The translations under genes were made by a program, and so were the position numbers. Source: Johnsonella ignava ATCC 51276 (GTDB lineage Bacteria; Bacillota; Clostridia; Lachnospirales; Lachnospiraceae). From it: a DNA stretch of 64,000 bases. Within the stretch, counting starts at the first letter, position 1. Each line of letters begins with the position of its first letter. Shown here piece by piece: positions 17,976 through 26,905 of this stretch. The stretch covers positions 91,457-155,456 of the forward strand of contig NZ_JH378832.1 of assembly GCF_000235445.1 (NCBI RefSeq), given 5' to 3'. The notes under the pieces were generated by a model. It did no database searches. It worked only from the letters and a program-made list of their open reading frames with translations, and was not told where the DNA came from.

Positions 17976-18665
17976 TTATTTTTTGTTTACTTTATCTAAA
18001 AGTATAAACGGCGATAAAAGCCCTCCTAATCTTGGAAGAGACATTGTCTGAATATACGCCCTTCCGGGACCGATTACCACCGTGTCTATCAAACCTTCTC
18101 CTCCAAAAAGCTTATTTTTAAGCCCTTTAACTACACGAATATCCATAGTACAGCTTGCATCCATCAGTGCAACCAGACCGGTATCACATACAATTTCTTC
18201 TCCCGGCATAAGATTATATTCTTTTACATATCCGTCCAGCTCAAGAAATACAATACCCGGACCTGTTACTTTCTGCATTATAAATCCCTCACCTCCAAAA
18301 AAGCCGGCTCCAAGTTTTTTCTGGAAGTAAATCGACAATTCCACTTCAGCGCTTGCACACAAAAAAGCCGATTTCTGACATATAAGACTTTCTCCCTGTG
18401 CCAACTCCCTGACAACAATACTTCCGGCAAATGAAGACGCAAAACCTATCTCTGCCGGTCCCTGAGCTGTATAAAAACTCATAAACAGCGATTCTCCTGA
18501 AAACATTCGCCCCAAACTTTTTCCTACTCCACCCGGCGCCTTAGTTTCCGTAAGTATAGGTCCTTTTGCCCATGTACGTCCTCCAAGTTCGCTTACAATC
18601 TTTTCTCCCGGATCCAGCTGAATCACAGCTGCCGGTAAATTTCCGCCTTCAATCTGATAACGCAT
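17976..18665 (-). CDS. AIM24-family protein
   Basis: 229 aa without signal peptide or membrane helix. It matches the AIM24 family (TIGR00266 type): MRYQIEGGNLPAAVIQLDPGE at the start, glycine-rich KSLGRMFSGESLFMSF, and FFGGEGFIMQKVTGPG and LFGGEGLIDTVVIGPG in the two halves of the beta-rich fold. The biochemical function is unknown; yeast Aim24 is mitochondrial and affects inner-membrane complexes. A GGGGAG site precedes ATG. It is the first gene of the run that continues through HEAT, YARHG and the YdjG-like gene. A two-box repeat lies 70-125 bp upstream. Confidence 0.85.
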   Translation of the reverse strand: MRYQIEGGNLPAAVIQLDPGEKIVSELGGRTWAKGPILTETKAPGGVGKSLGRMFSGESLFMSFYTAQGPAEIGFASSFAGSIVVRELAQGESLICQKSAFLCASAEVELSIYFQKKLGAGFFGGEGFIMQKVTGPGIVFLELDGYVKEYNLMPGEEIVCDTGLVALMDASCTMDIRVVKGLKNKLFGGEGLIDTVVIGPGRAYIQTMSLPRLGGLLSPFILLDKVNKK

Positions 18666-18737
18666 AATAATTTCTCCCCTTTCTTTTTAAGTGCTTCTCC
18701 GCTTATTATTCATATCATTTTTTTGCGTAAAAAAAAA

Positions 18738-18788
18738 TTATCCATTGAATACTTTTTAGAAAAATCCTCAAATATTATCCATTGAATA
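18738..18788. repeat. Two-box motif upstream of the AIM24 gene
   Basis: TTATCCATTGAATA occurs at 18738-18751 and again at 18775-18788, 37 bp apart (about 3.5 helical turns). Each box is close to the palindrome TATTCAATGAATA. A closely related pair with 38-bp spacing lies at 36723-36780, upstream of another surface-protein gene. A protein-binding site is the likeliest reading. Confidence 0.5.
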
Positions 18789-18808
18789 ATACATATTTCA
18801 GTATATAA

Positions 18809-18846
18809 AAAAACATATCAGTCATAGAATCAACTGATATGTTTTT
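18809..18846 (-). terminator. Terminator after the LuxR-type regulator gene
   Basis: A perfect 14-bp stem AAAAACATATCAGT/ACTGATATGTTTTT with a 10-base loop, 36 bp after the stop of the 18882-20495 gene. Confidence 0.8.
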
Positions 18847-18881
18847 GATTTTTTTCTATTTGTATATATTTTTTTAATAAG

Positions 18882-20495
18882 CTATGACAATTCATCTATT
18901 CTTTCACAGCGCCTTAACAAATCTAAATAAAGCTGTAACTCGTCTTTGGAATTAACCCCTAATTTCTCATAAATGCTTCGATTATGCTTTCGCACCGTAT
19001 TTATACTTATACAAGCCAGAGCAGGCACATCCGCAATCTCATGCCCCTCAATGTAATAGTTTAAAATATTACGTTCGGATGCAGTAAGTGTTTTAGAACG
19101 TTCAATAAAGCGATTAAAAAGCTCCTCTATATCCGGAGGAAGTACAGGTGCGCTCCTTCCGTCCTGTCTGTACCTTTCTTCCTTATTTTTAAGAAACTCC
19201 GCAAGTAAGTCAATCTCTGTAATACCGGATTTTATCTGCCGCTCATGAAAATTGTCCGCCTTAAGATTTTCTATGCTCTGCTCAATAGGCATTACAAAAC
19301 GGCGTGATATAACATATGAATTTAAAAGCATAATTAAGATAAATATAGACAGGATCGTAATAAGCAGCAGCTTCTCATTACCCGCATATGCATTATAGCT
19401 GTCATATGAAAAAAGTACCGCAATTACCCACTGCCTGCCACAACTGTCCTTTGCCCCCCGTATCGGCTGATGTATTCCAATATAACGCTTTTTACCGTTT
19501 TTATAAATATTAAAACCTTTTTCTGTCTCAATACTAAGCTCTTCGCTATCATTTATATAAACATTTCCCTGTTCTCCTATAAGACCGTACTGAACAAGTA
19601 AGTGTTCTTTATCTAAAGGAGCAAAAACCGTTACCATATCTCCATATTTGCTCTCAACTACAGGGTAACACAAACGAAATAAAAGGCTGCTAAACTCAAG
19701 ACCGCACAACCCATAACATGAATCTGAGTTTCCGACTACAGGCACACTTAAAAATATACTGTTTTCCCATGTTCCGTCAAGAGAATGCCTTTCAATCCAA
19801 AGATAATCCTCTGATTTCTCTTTTGTTTTTCCATTAAAAAGCTGTGTACGGTACCAGTCCAGGCGCTCAGTGTTAAATTCCATATTCCAGCGATTATGGA
19901 TCTGAATTTGTTTCTGCATTGCAACATTCGGATTCCCTCTGAAAAGAAATATGTCATTCTCAGGAGCGGAACTGCTGCTTACATTTGCCAGTCTTAAATA
20001 CAGTCCGCTGCGTGAATTTTCCGCCCCCGGTGCATTTGAATTCACCGTTGCATCAAATACTGCAAAAACACCGCTTGCACGTGTAACCTTAAGCTCGCTT
20101 TCAAGCAGAGGATATATATTAAGCTGCATTTCTTCCAGCTTTTCCTTATCATCTTCAAGATCATGTATATCATATGGATAGGTAAGAATACTCTGTTCTA
20201 AAGCTGATGATATTTTCTTTGAAAGATCAATGCCGTTACCGGCAAAGACATCAAGTTTTGCCTTCATATCGCTTTTCCGGCTTTGAAGCTGAACTTTCAG
20301 GCTCTGCTCTATGCCTATACCGCCGGCTGAAAAGACTCCTGTTGCTATAAGCATCAAAAGAAGTACACCGCTTCCTGCCAATACCAGAGAACACATATAC
20401 ATCATCAGCCTGCTTCGCATTGATCTGCTCTGTGTGCTCATCTCTTTCAGAAGTTTACGAAAGGGCAGTCTCTCCTCATTATTTTTGCGTTCCAT
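18882..20495 (-). CDS. Membrane-anchored LuxR-type one-component regulator
   Basis: 537 aa. A cytosolic N-terminus is followed by transmembrane helix 1 (about 30-53), an extracytoplasmic sensor of about 320 residues (Cache-like in layout, not proven), helix 2 (about 375-397) and a cytosolic linker with a short HAMP-like piece. The C-terminal LuxR/GerE helix-turn-helix (about 470-525) contains LTASERNILNYYIEGHEIADVP and SINTVRKHNRSIYEKLGV. It thus joins an outside sensor directly to a DNA-binding domain, with no kinase. The gene starts 19 bp after the solute-binding lipoprotein gene, suggesting that the lipoprotein presents a ligand to it. Confidence 0.8.
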   Translation of the reverse strand: MERKNNEERLPFRKLLKEMSTQSRSMRSRLMMYMCSLVLAGSGVLLLMLIATGVFSAGGIGIEQSLKVQLQSRKSDMKAKLDVFAGNGIDLSKKISSALEQSILTYPYDIHDLEDDKEKLEEMQLNIYPLLESELKVTRASGVFAVFDATVNSNAPGAENSRSGLYLRLANVSSSSAPENDIFLFRGNPNVAMQKQIQIHNRWNMEFNTERLDWYRTQLFNGKTKEKSEDYLWIERHSLDGTWENSIFLSVPVVGNSDSCYGLCGLEFSSLLFRLCYPVVESKYGDMVTVFAPLDKEHLLVQYGLIGEQGNVYINDSEELSIETEKGFNIYKNGKKRYIGIHQPIRGAKDSCGRQWVIAVLFSYDSYNAYAGNEKLLLITILSIFILIMLLNSYVISRRFVMPIEQSIENLKADNFHERQIKSGITEIDLLAEFLKNKEERYRQDGRSAPVLPPDIEELFNRFIERSKTLTASERNILNYYIEGHEIADVPALACISINTVRKHNRSIYEKLGVNSKDELQLYLDLLRRCERIDELS

Positions 20496-20514
20496 TCTTC
20501 CCTTACGCCTCCAA

Positions 20515-21927
20515 CTACTCCATTACCTGCTTTAAGTTCAAATAAGCCTTTTCTACGCAGCTTTTTTTCTCCGCCTCAGCCTTATCATCACTACCTGATG
20601 CAGCGTAATTGCCCTGTCCTGCCTCTTCCTGATACTCCTGCTTCATTCTTAAAAGCTCAAGTCTAGTACTTTTTTCAAAGAGCATCTCAAGATCCAGATA
20701 ATTATTAAACTGCGGTGCAACATAAAAACGGTAATCCGCCTGTGTCTTCTCCAGCGCCTCATAAAGACTTCTGTATTTCGGATTGTCAAGTTTTCCGGCA
20801 GCCTCAGGAAGCTGTTCAAATGCCGCTTTCGTAACCGGCATATAACCGGCATTTGTTACAAATTCTATATTATTCTCAGGTTCAGTAAGCCATTTTAAAA
20901 AAACTGCCGCCGCTTTTTCTTTCTCAGGCACGGACTTCACAGTACAAAAACCTGCCCCTCGCTGCATTACCAGCTTTTCTCCTCCCTCAAAAACCGGCAC
21001 CGGATACGCTCTAACTTCAATAGGCTCCGAAACATTATTTTCATAAGTTACAATGTCCTCATAATATAAAACACTTGCCGAAGAAGCTACACTTACAATA
21101 GCTCCCCCGGTACGCAGCGGCTCTGTGGCATATCCATCTCTAAGCCATACTCCTCCGGAAATCGCCGCATCCGCATAAGGTTCCCATATTTGCCTAAACT
21201 TAGGACCAAAAGCAATACGCTCTCCCTCATCCAAATCTGTAAAGAAAGATTCGCCAAGTGATTCACAGCCCACTTGAAAATAATTGAAGTGGTAATCATG
21301 AACAAAAAAGCTCTTTCCGTCATTAGGAATGTCCGGTGTCTGTTCATCAGTCCATTTTGTATACAACTTTGCTACACAAAACAGTCCTTCCCATGTGGCA
21401 AGTTCCTTTTCATCCACCCCTGTTTGTACTGCAAAACGATCAAAAAGAGTTTTATTTATAAAAAGAATTTCTGTAGACTTTGCTGCCGGAAATACCAGCA
21501 GCTTACCATCTATCCTGCCTTCATCTATAAACTCAGGTATATAGCCCCGGAGCTCCTCTTCACTAAAATACTCTCCATAATCCACCAATATACTCCGATC
21601 AGGTAAAGATAACACCGTCTTCGGATAGGAAACAAACATATCCGGAAGTTCAGCCGCCCCCGGTTCTTTCTTAGCTGCAGCAAGCACAGCCTGATGAATT
21701 GTGTTCGTGTTTGATACGCTTGTAACCTGTATTCTAATTCCTTCCTGTCTGCCAAGTGTTTCATTAAATCTGTCTATGGTTCTGTTCAGCGGTGAATCCG
21801 TCTGTCCTCCATATACATGCCACATTGTAAGAACCACCGGCTCCTTTTTCTTTGAAAAAATGCTGCAGCCCGACAATATCGCTGCCAATAGAACTGTAGC
21901 AAGTAAAAACCTAACCCGTAAACTCAT
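20515..21927 (-). CDS. Extracellular solute-binding lipoprotein (family 1 type)
   Basis: 470 aa. The lipoprotein signal ends LLAAILSGC (Cys about residue 21). The mature protein begins EPVVLTMWHVYGGQTDSP, typical of sugar-type ABC solute-binding proteins. DRFNETLGRQEGIRIQV and the hinge segment GYMPVTKAAFEQLPE support the family. No permease or ATPase genes are adjacent, so it is an orphan binding protein. Its immediate partner is the membrane-tethered LuxR regulator 19 bp downstream, so a sensory rather than transport role is plausible (inference). GGGAGGGGAAG precedes ATG. Confidence 0.85.
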   Translation of the reverse strand: MSLRVRFLLATVLLAAILSGCSIFSKKKEPVVLTMWHVYGGQTDSPLNRTIDRFNETLGRQEGIRIQVTSVSNTNTIHQAVLAAAKKEPGAAELPDMFVSYPKTVLSLPDRSILVDYGEYFSEEELRGYIPEFIDEGRIDGKLLVFPAAKSTEILFINKTLFDRFAVQTGVDEKELATWEGLFCVAKLYTKWTDEQTPDIPNDGKSFFVHDYHFNYFQVGCESLGESFFTDLDEGERIAFGPKFRQIWEPYADAAISGGVWLRDGYATEPLRTGGAIVSVASSASVLYYEDIVTYENNVSEPIEVRAYPVPVFEGGEKLVMQRGAGFCTVKSVPEKEKAAAVFLKWLTEPENNIEFVTNAGYMPVTKAAFEQLPEAAGKLDNPKYRSLYEALEKTQADYRFYVAPQFNNYLDLEMLFEKSTRLELLRMKQEYQEEAGQGNYAASGSDDKAEAEKKSCVEKAYLNLKQVME

Positions 21928-21972
21928 ACTTCCCCTCCCTGTTTATACTTACTCCTAAAAGACTATATCAGT

Positions 21973-22002
21973 ATTATAACAAGAAAAGGTACAGTAGGTC
22001 AA
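21973..22002 (-). promoter_or_regulatory. Promoter of the solute-binding protein/LuxR operon
   Basis: TTGACC (22002-21997), 18-bp spacer, TATAAT (21978-21973) on the minus strand, about 45 bp upstream of the ATG. Confidence 0.8.
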
Positions 22003-22064
22003 ATATGTATCTAAGCTCTAAGGTTAAATTTTTATATGTCATCTATGTAAAAACGCATAGGTAA

Positions 22065-23036
22065 TCAAATATATTTATTTCTATATTGCTGCGGTGTCTC
22101 TCCAAAATACTTCTTAAATGCACAGGAAAACTTGCCTTGATTTAAATATCCTGCTAAATCGGCTATCTCACCTACAGACATATCGGGTTTATGAATCAAA
22201 AGCTCAGATGCCGCCTCAATACAGGTATTTTTAATAAAATTCCCTATGGAAGTACCTGTAATATAAGAAAAACATCTTTTCAGGCTTGACTCCGAAATTG
22301 CATATTTTCTTGCAAGCTCAAAAATAGAATATCTCTCAAAAGGATTCTCAACAAGAGCCTTGTAACATTCCTGAGTTGCTCTATATACAGGTTCTGAAAA
22401 CGAGGACAGATTATGTGTATCTTTACTTTCCACCAGACTAAGGAACAACAGCAATTCCATAGTTTTAATTATCGAATAAGGCAGCCTTATCCTCTCATCC
22501 ACTTTATATAATTCACTGATTATATGATTAATTTCATAACGGGAACGAATAACTAAAGCCGTTCCGTTTTTGCATAATCTATCCCGTATATCAAACAAAT
22601 TTATATTACTGTAAGGAAAATACTTCATAATAGTTCCCTGTGCTATATCAATATCTATAAAAAGAGACAACCCGACATATTTTTTCGTAGGTATACAAGA
22701 GCTCTCAAAAGGCAGCTTTCCAACTTCTGTAATACTTAAATCACCTTTTCCCATAAAAGCACGTTTATTATTTTCAAGCTTAACCTCATAACAGCCTTCA
22801 AGGCAATGATCTATCTGTAGCACTCCCTGTTTAGGTTTTATTCTTTGATAAGATGTTTCCATATTTAAGTTATTATAAGACAGCTGAATCCCTTCAAGAA
22901 GGTTATAACACTGCATCTCTCCAGTTCCGGTTTCATTGCTGAAGCGATAAATTTTAACACCGTCTATACTTTTCTTCTCCGAAAAAACATAGTCTTTATA
23001 AACGGTATCTATAACATTATTTTTATCTGATTTCAT
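22065..23036 (-). CDS. AraC-family transcriptional regulator
   Basis: 323 aa. A ligand-sensing N-terminal domain (about 1-220) has no clear enzyme motif. The C-terminal AraC double helix-turn-helix (about 225-323) is recognisable from ARKYAISESSLKRCF, then VGEIADLAGYLNQGKFSCAFKKYFGETPQQYR. The gene lies 131 bp after the paired ABC transporter genes. This regulator/exporter-type arrangement is common in Clostridia and resembles the YbtA/YbtPQ or PchR-type iron-uptake loci, so it probably controls the ABC pair. The ligand is unknown. Confidence 0.85.
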   Translation of the reverse strand: MKSDKNNVIDTVYKDYVFSEKKSIDGVKIYRFSNETGTGEMQCYNLLEGIQLSYNNLNMETSYQRIKPKQGVLQIDHCLEGCYEVKLENNKRAFMGKGDLSITEVGKLPFESSCIPTKKYVGLSLFIDIDIAQGTIMKYFPYSNINLFDIRDRLCKNGTALVIRSRYEINHIISELYKVDERIRLPYSIIKTMELLLFLSLVESKDTHNLSSFSEPVYRATQECYKALVENPFERYSIFELARKYAISESSLKRCFSYITGTSIGNFIKNTCIEAASELLIHKPDMSVGEIADLAGYLNQGKFSCAFKKYFGETPQQYRNKYI

Positions 23037-23167
23037 ACAAAATATCTTCCCCGTTTTTTACTTAAGTTTTATATCTTACTGCTGTTTCACAGCTTAATTT
23101 TACTTGATTTACATTTCATACAAAATACATTTCCCGTTTTTTGCCATATATTATTTTAAATAAGATT

Positions 23168-24916
23168 TTACTTCTCAATTGCCCATTTAATCGCTTTTTC
23201 TCTTTGAGAAATAAATTTCTTGTAAATATCGGATTTTTTCAGCAGCTCCTTATGTGTGCCTACATTCTCTATTTTACCCCTGTCCATTACAATAATCTGA
23301 TCCGCTCCCTGAATTGTTTCAAGTTTATGTGCTATTACAAGTACAGTTTTTCCCTTTAACAGATTATTCAGTGCAAGCATAAGCTGCTCCTCGTTTTCAG
23401 GATCAACGCTTGATGTCGCTTCATCAAGTATTACTATCTTGCTGGGTTTTAACATGGCTCTTGCAATTGAAATTCTCTGGCGCTCACCTCCTGATAAATC
23501 AGAGCCTCCCTCCTGCAAAACAGTGTCATATCCCTGAGGCAGCTTCATAATAAAATCATGGCACTGAGCCTGTTTTGCAACCTCAATCACTTCATTATCC
23601 CCGGCATCCGGATTGCCGAATTTAATATTATTTTTCACGGTGTCATCAAACAGATATACATCCTGGAAAACAAAGGTAAATTCAGATAAAAGGCTGTCAT
23701 ACTTGAATTCCTTTATATTTTTGTTATCAATTAAAATCTCTCCGCCATCTACATCCCAAAATCTTGATATTAAATTGCAGAGAGTCGTTTTTCCGCTACC
23801 TGAACCTCCTACTATTGCCGTTGTTTTTCCTTCCGGTATAACAACGCTTATCCCGTCAAACAGGGGCTGTTTCTCATAAGAGAATTTAACATTTTTTACA
23901 TCTGCCCTTGCAGTCTCAAGTGATGTTATATCTCCCTCCGGGATTGTAGGAAGCTTGCGCAGCTTTGTTATTGCATCTAAGTTCTGAACGGCAACGCCTC
24001 TTACATGCTGCATACTGCCTGCCATCTCAAAACCGCTGAAAACCATAAAACTTGAGACAATAAGCATCACTGCCTTATACGGCATAATTGTTCCTAAGCA
24101 CAATCGCATAACCGCCGAAAAGATAATAGCACATACACCAAGCTTAAAGATGGCAAGAAAGATAAGAGCCGCAGGAGCAACAGTTTTTTCAACGTTTATA
24201 AAACCTTTTCGATTTTTCAAAATATCACCGTCAAGTTCAGCTATCATTTCCTTACCTTTTCCAAAAGACTTAATGACGCTAATTCCTTTTACATATTCCA
24301 AAGTTGTTGCGTTTAAATTGATTTTTAATGATTGCAGTTTTCTAGTCATCTCGTCCGCTTTTTTTTGAAAAATAACATTACTAAGCATGCCGGCTAATAA
24401 TGTAATCAATATAATAATACCTGTAACGGCATCAAAAGGAAAAATAAAAAGAGCCATAATTACAGTCTGTATAACACCGACAAAAAGTGTTTCAATAATA
24501 TTTATGCCTACCGTTTCAAGCTCACCGATCACTGTCGTTAAGCCGCCTGAAATATTTCCGAGACGGTTGCTTCCGAAATACCCCATATTTGTCCTTTTTA
24601 ATTTATCCCCTATATACAGGCGGTTCTGCGCTCCCATGTTGTATGAAGCAATAAATTTATTGCGATCTGCCATATATGCACATAGAATCTTCCCTGAAAC
24701 GCCTAATAATGCTACTCCGGATAAAACATAAATATCCTGCATAACAACTGCTCTGTGATCAAATATATTTTGAAATACCCTAAGCAGCAAAAACATTACC
24801 GCACCAACTCCGGTACCTTCAAAAACACTTTTAAGAACTTCAAAAAACAGCATTTTACTGATTCTTGAAGATTCTTTACCTGCTATAATATATAATTTCT
24901 TAATCAGCTCTATCAT
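23168..24916 (-). CDS. ABC half-transporter, membrane and ATPase domains fused (second of a pair)
   Basis: 582 aa: an N-terminal six-helix domain (about 15-320) and a C-terminal ATPase with Walker A VGGSGSGKTT, Q-loop FVFQDVYLF, signature DLSGGERQR, Walker B VILDEATSSVD and H-loop AHKLETI. The start abuts the stop of the previous gene, so the two half-transporters are translated together and should form a heterodimer. Such pairs export drugs or peptides, or (YbtPQ, IrtAB) import siderophores despite an exporter fold. The AraC neighbour and a weak DtxR-like site at the promoter favour the latter, but this is not proven. Confidence 0.85.
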   Translation of the reverse strand: MIELIKKLYIIAGKESSRISKMLFFEVLKSVFEGTGVGAVMFLLLRVFQNIFDHRAVVMQDIYVLSGVALLGVSGKILCAYMADRNKFIASYNMGAQNRLYIGDKLKRTNMGYFGSNRLGNISGGLTTVIGELETVGINIIETLFVGVIQTVIMALFIFPFDAVTGIIILITLLAGMLSNVIFQKKADEMTRKLQSLKINLNATTLEYVKGISVIKSFGKGKEMIAELDGDILKNRKGFINVEKTVAPAALIFLAIFKLGVCAIIFSAVMRLCLGTIMPYKAVMLIVSSFMVFSGFEMAGSMQHVRGVAVQNLDAITKLRKLPTIPEGDITSLETARADVKNVKFSYEKQPLFDGISVVIPEGKTTAIVGGSGSGKTTLCNLISRFWDVDGGEILIDNKNIKEFKYDSLLSEFTFVFQDVYLFDDTVKNNIKFGNPDAGDNEVIEVAKQAQCHDFIMKLPQGYDTVLQEGGSDLSGGERQRISIARAMLKPSKIVILDEATSSVDPENEEQLMLALNNLLKGKTVLVIAHKLETIQGADQIIVMDRGKIENVGTHKELLKKSDIYKKFISQREKAIKWAIEK

Positions 24917-26635
24917 CTACTTTGCCTCCGCCATTTTATAAACGCTTATATGTGAAGCCCACATTTTTGCGTAGGTTTTGCTTGTATTAAGAAGTTCGGA
25001 ATGTGTCCCTTCAGCTTCTATCCTTCCATCAGCCAGAACGATAATTTTATTTGCATTAATGATTGTAGAAAGCCTATGGGCAATCATTATTACTGTTTTA
25101 TTTTGAACAAGTGCATCAATTGATTTCTGTATCTCAGCTTCATTATCAGGATCGGAATATGCAGTCGCCTCATCCAAAAGAACTATAGGACTGTCTTTAA
25201 GCAGTGCCCTCGCAATTGTAACTCTCTGCCTTTCTCCGCCTGAAAGGCTGCTTCCGGCTTCCCCTATAACGGTATTATATCCGTCAGGCAAACTCATAAT
25301 AAAGTCATGGCAGCTTGCCTTTTTGCATGCCTCCTCGATTTCTTCAATACTTGCATCCGGTTTTGCAAATCTCATATTTTCTAAAATACTCTTTCTAAAA
25401 AGGTAATTTTCCTGTGAAACATAGGTTACAAGATCCATATTCTGTTCAATAGAAATATCTTTGACATTTACGCCTCCTATACAGATTTTACCTTGATCGA
25501 CATTCCAATATCCTGCAATCAGTTTTGCAATAGTGGATTTTCCCCCGCCTGAATATCCCACAATAGCTGTAAGCTGTTTTTCGGCAGCATTAAATGACAG
25601 ATTATCAAACACCCTCTTTTCGCTGTTATAGCCGAAACCTACATTCTCAAAATTTATATCATAAGAAGATATTTTCTGAATATCCTTTCCCCTCTCAAGT
25701 TCAGGTAAATCCATAACACTTCTGATTTCATCAATTACAACTCTTACATTTGCCATTGTATCCATATGACTCATTACTTTAATAAGAGGTTTATACGAAG
25801 CATAGGACAAAAGCACGCACATTATTAAATCCCCTACAGAAATACCTCCTTTCATATATAAAAATAATGACACCGGAAGAACAAATAACAGTGTTGACGG
25901 AAAAGTTTCCATAGCTGCAGTCATGTAAAAGCAGACACTCAGATACCAGTTCAGCATACCGTCTTTATTTTTATTTACAGCATCTACAAATTTTCCATAA
26001 GAGGATGCAGATTTGTTAAACGCCTTTATAACCTGAATCCCTCTTATATATTCAACTGCCGTTGTATTCATATTCTTTGCCGCACGTTGGTAATTACGTG
26101 ATTTTTCCTCATATCCTGCCATCATTAAAAAAGAAAACAGCATACCTATGGGAATGGTTGCAAGATTTGCCAGACCAATTCTCCAGTCAAGTATAAAAAT
26201 AATTATAACCAATACAACCGGAATTATAAGATTGGCTATTACCTCAGGAATTACATGAGCGATCGGTCGTTCCATTTTATCAAGAGTTTCCACCATAAAT
26301 TGCGTCCATTCACCGCTGCTTCGTTTTTCAACCTCTCCCATTGACAAACGGCTTATTTTTCTGGCAAGCTTTTTCCTCTCATCTTCAATAATACGAAATG
26401 CAAGATTATGAGAAGTTAATGTTGAAATTTCATGAAAAATAACACTTCCCAAAAGCCCGCATAAAATTATTAAAACCGGGGTTTTATATATTGCAAAATT
26501 TTTGTTTCCCTCTGCTATATATTCGACAATCTTTGCCATAGCAAAATAAGGGACAACTCCGCAAAATACACCAAGTACTGCGACAAATACCGATGTTAAG
26601 ATTTGCCCTGAATGCTTTTTTAATATATTCATCAT
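24917..26635 (-). CDS. ABC half-transporter, membrane and ATPase domains fused (first of a pair)
   Basis: 572 aa: a six-helix membrane domain (about 10-310), then an ATPase with Walker A VGYSGGGKST, signature SLSGGERQR, Walker B VLLDEATAYSD and H-loop AHRLSTI. A canonical AGGAGG site precedes ATG. Both partners retain full catalytic motifs. It is the first gene of the pair, with its own sigma-A promoter at 26685-26712. Substrate uncertain; see the partner gene. Confidence 0.85.
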   Translation of the reverse strand: MMNILKKHSGQILTSVFVAVLGVFCGVVPYFAMAKIVEYIAEGNKNFAIYKTPVLIILCGLLGSVIFHEISTLTSHNLAFRIIEDERKKLARKISRLSMGEVEKRSSGEWTQFMVETLDKMERPIAHVIPEVIANLIIPVVLVIIIFILDWRIGLANLATIPIGMLFSFLMMAGYEEKSRNYQRAAKNMNTTAVEYIRGIQVIKAFNKSASSYGKFVDAVNKNKDGMLNWYLSVCFYMTAAMETFPSTLLFVLPVSLFLYMKGGISVGDLIMCVLLSYASYKPLIKVMSHMDTMANVRVVIDEIRSVMDLPELERGKDIQKISSYDINFENVGFGYNSEKRVFDNLSFNAAEKQLTAIVGYSGGGKSTIAKLIAGYWNVDQGKICIGGVNVKDISIEQNMDLVTYVSQENYLFRKSILENMRFAKPDASIEEIEEACKKASCHDFIMSLPDGYNTVIGEAGSSLSGGERQRVTIARALLKDSPIVLLDEATAYSDPDNEAEIQKSIDALVQNKTVIMIAHRLSTIINANKIIVLADGRIEAEGTHSELLNTSKTYAKMWASHISVYKMAEAK

Positions 26636-26684
26636 TTTTGCCTCCTAAGCATATATTACTTTAATAAGCATTATATATATTGAT

Positions 26685-26712
26685 ATTATATAATCCTAAC
26701 ATTTATTGTCAA
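26685..26712 (-). promoter_or_regulatory. Promoter of the ABC half-transporter pair
   Basis: TTGACA (26712-26707), 16-bp spacer, TATAAT (26690-26685) on the minus strand. The spacer contains TTAGG, and 26681-26699 matches the DtxR-type consensus at only about 11 of 19 positions, so regulation by the same factor as the ECF operon is only a possibility. Confidence 0.7.
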
Positions 26713-26905
26713 AAATAAAAAAACTGATAATATTCCAAATATAATAAATGCATATCTTTTACGGCTATTTTACAGCAATACTAACTTTTCTCTTATAACC
26801 CGATAGACTTTTTTTTGCTCCAAACAGGTCAAATATATCAAAAGTTATTTAACCGGTATTTTATATTCACAGTAATAATATCATCATCTGATAAATCATT
26901 ATCTC

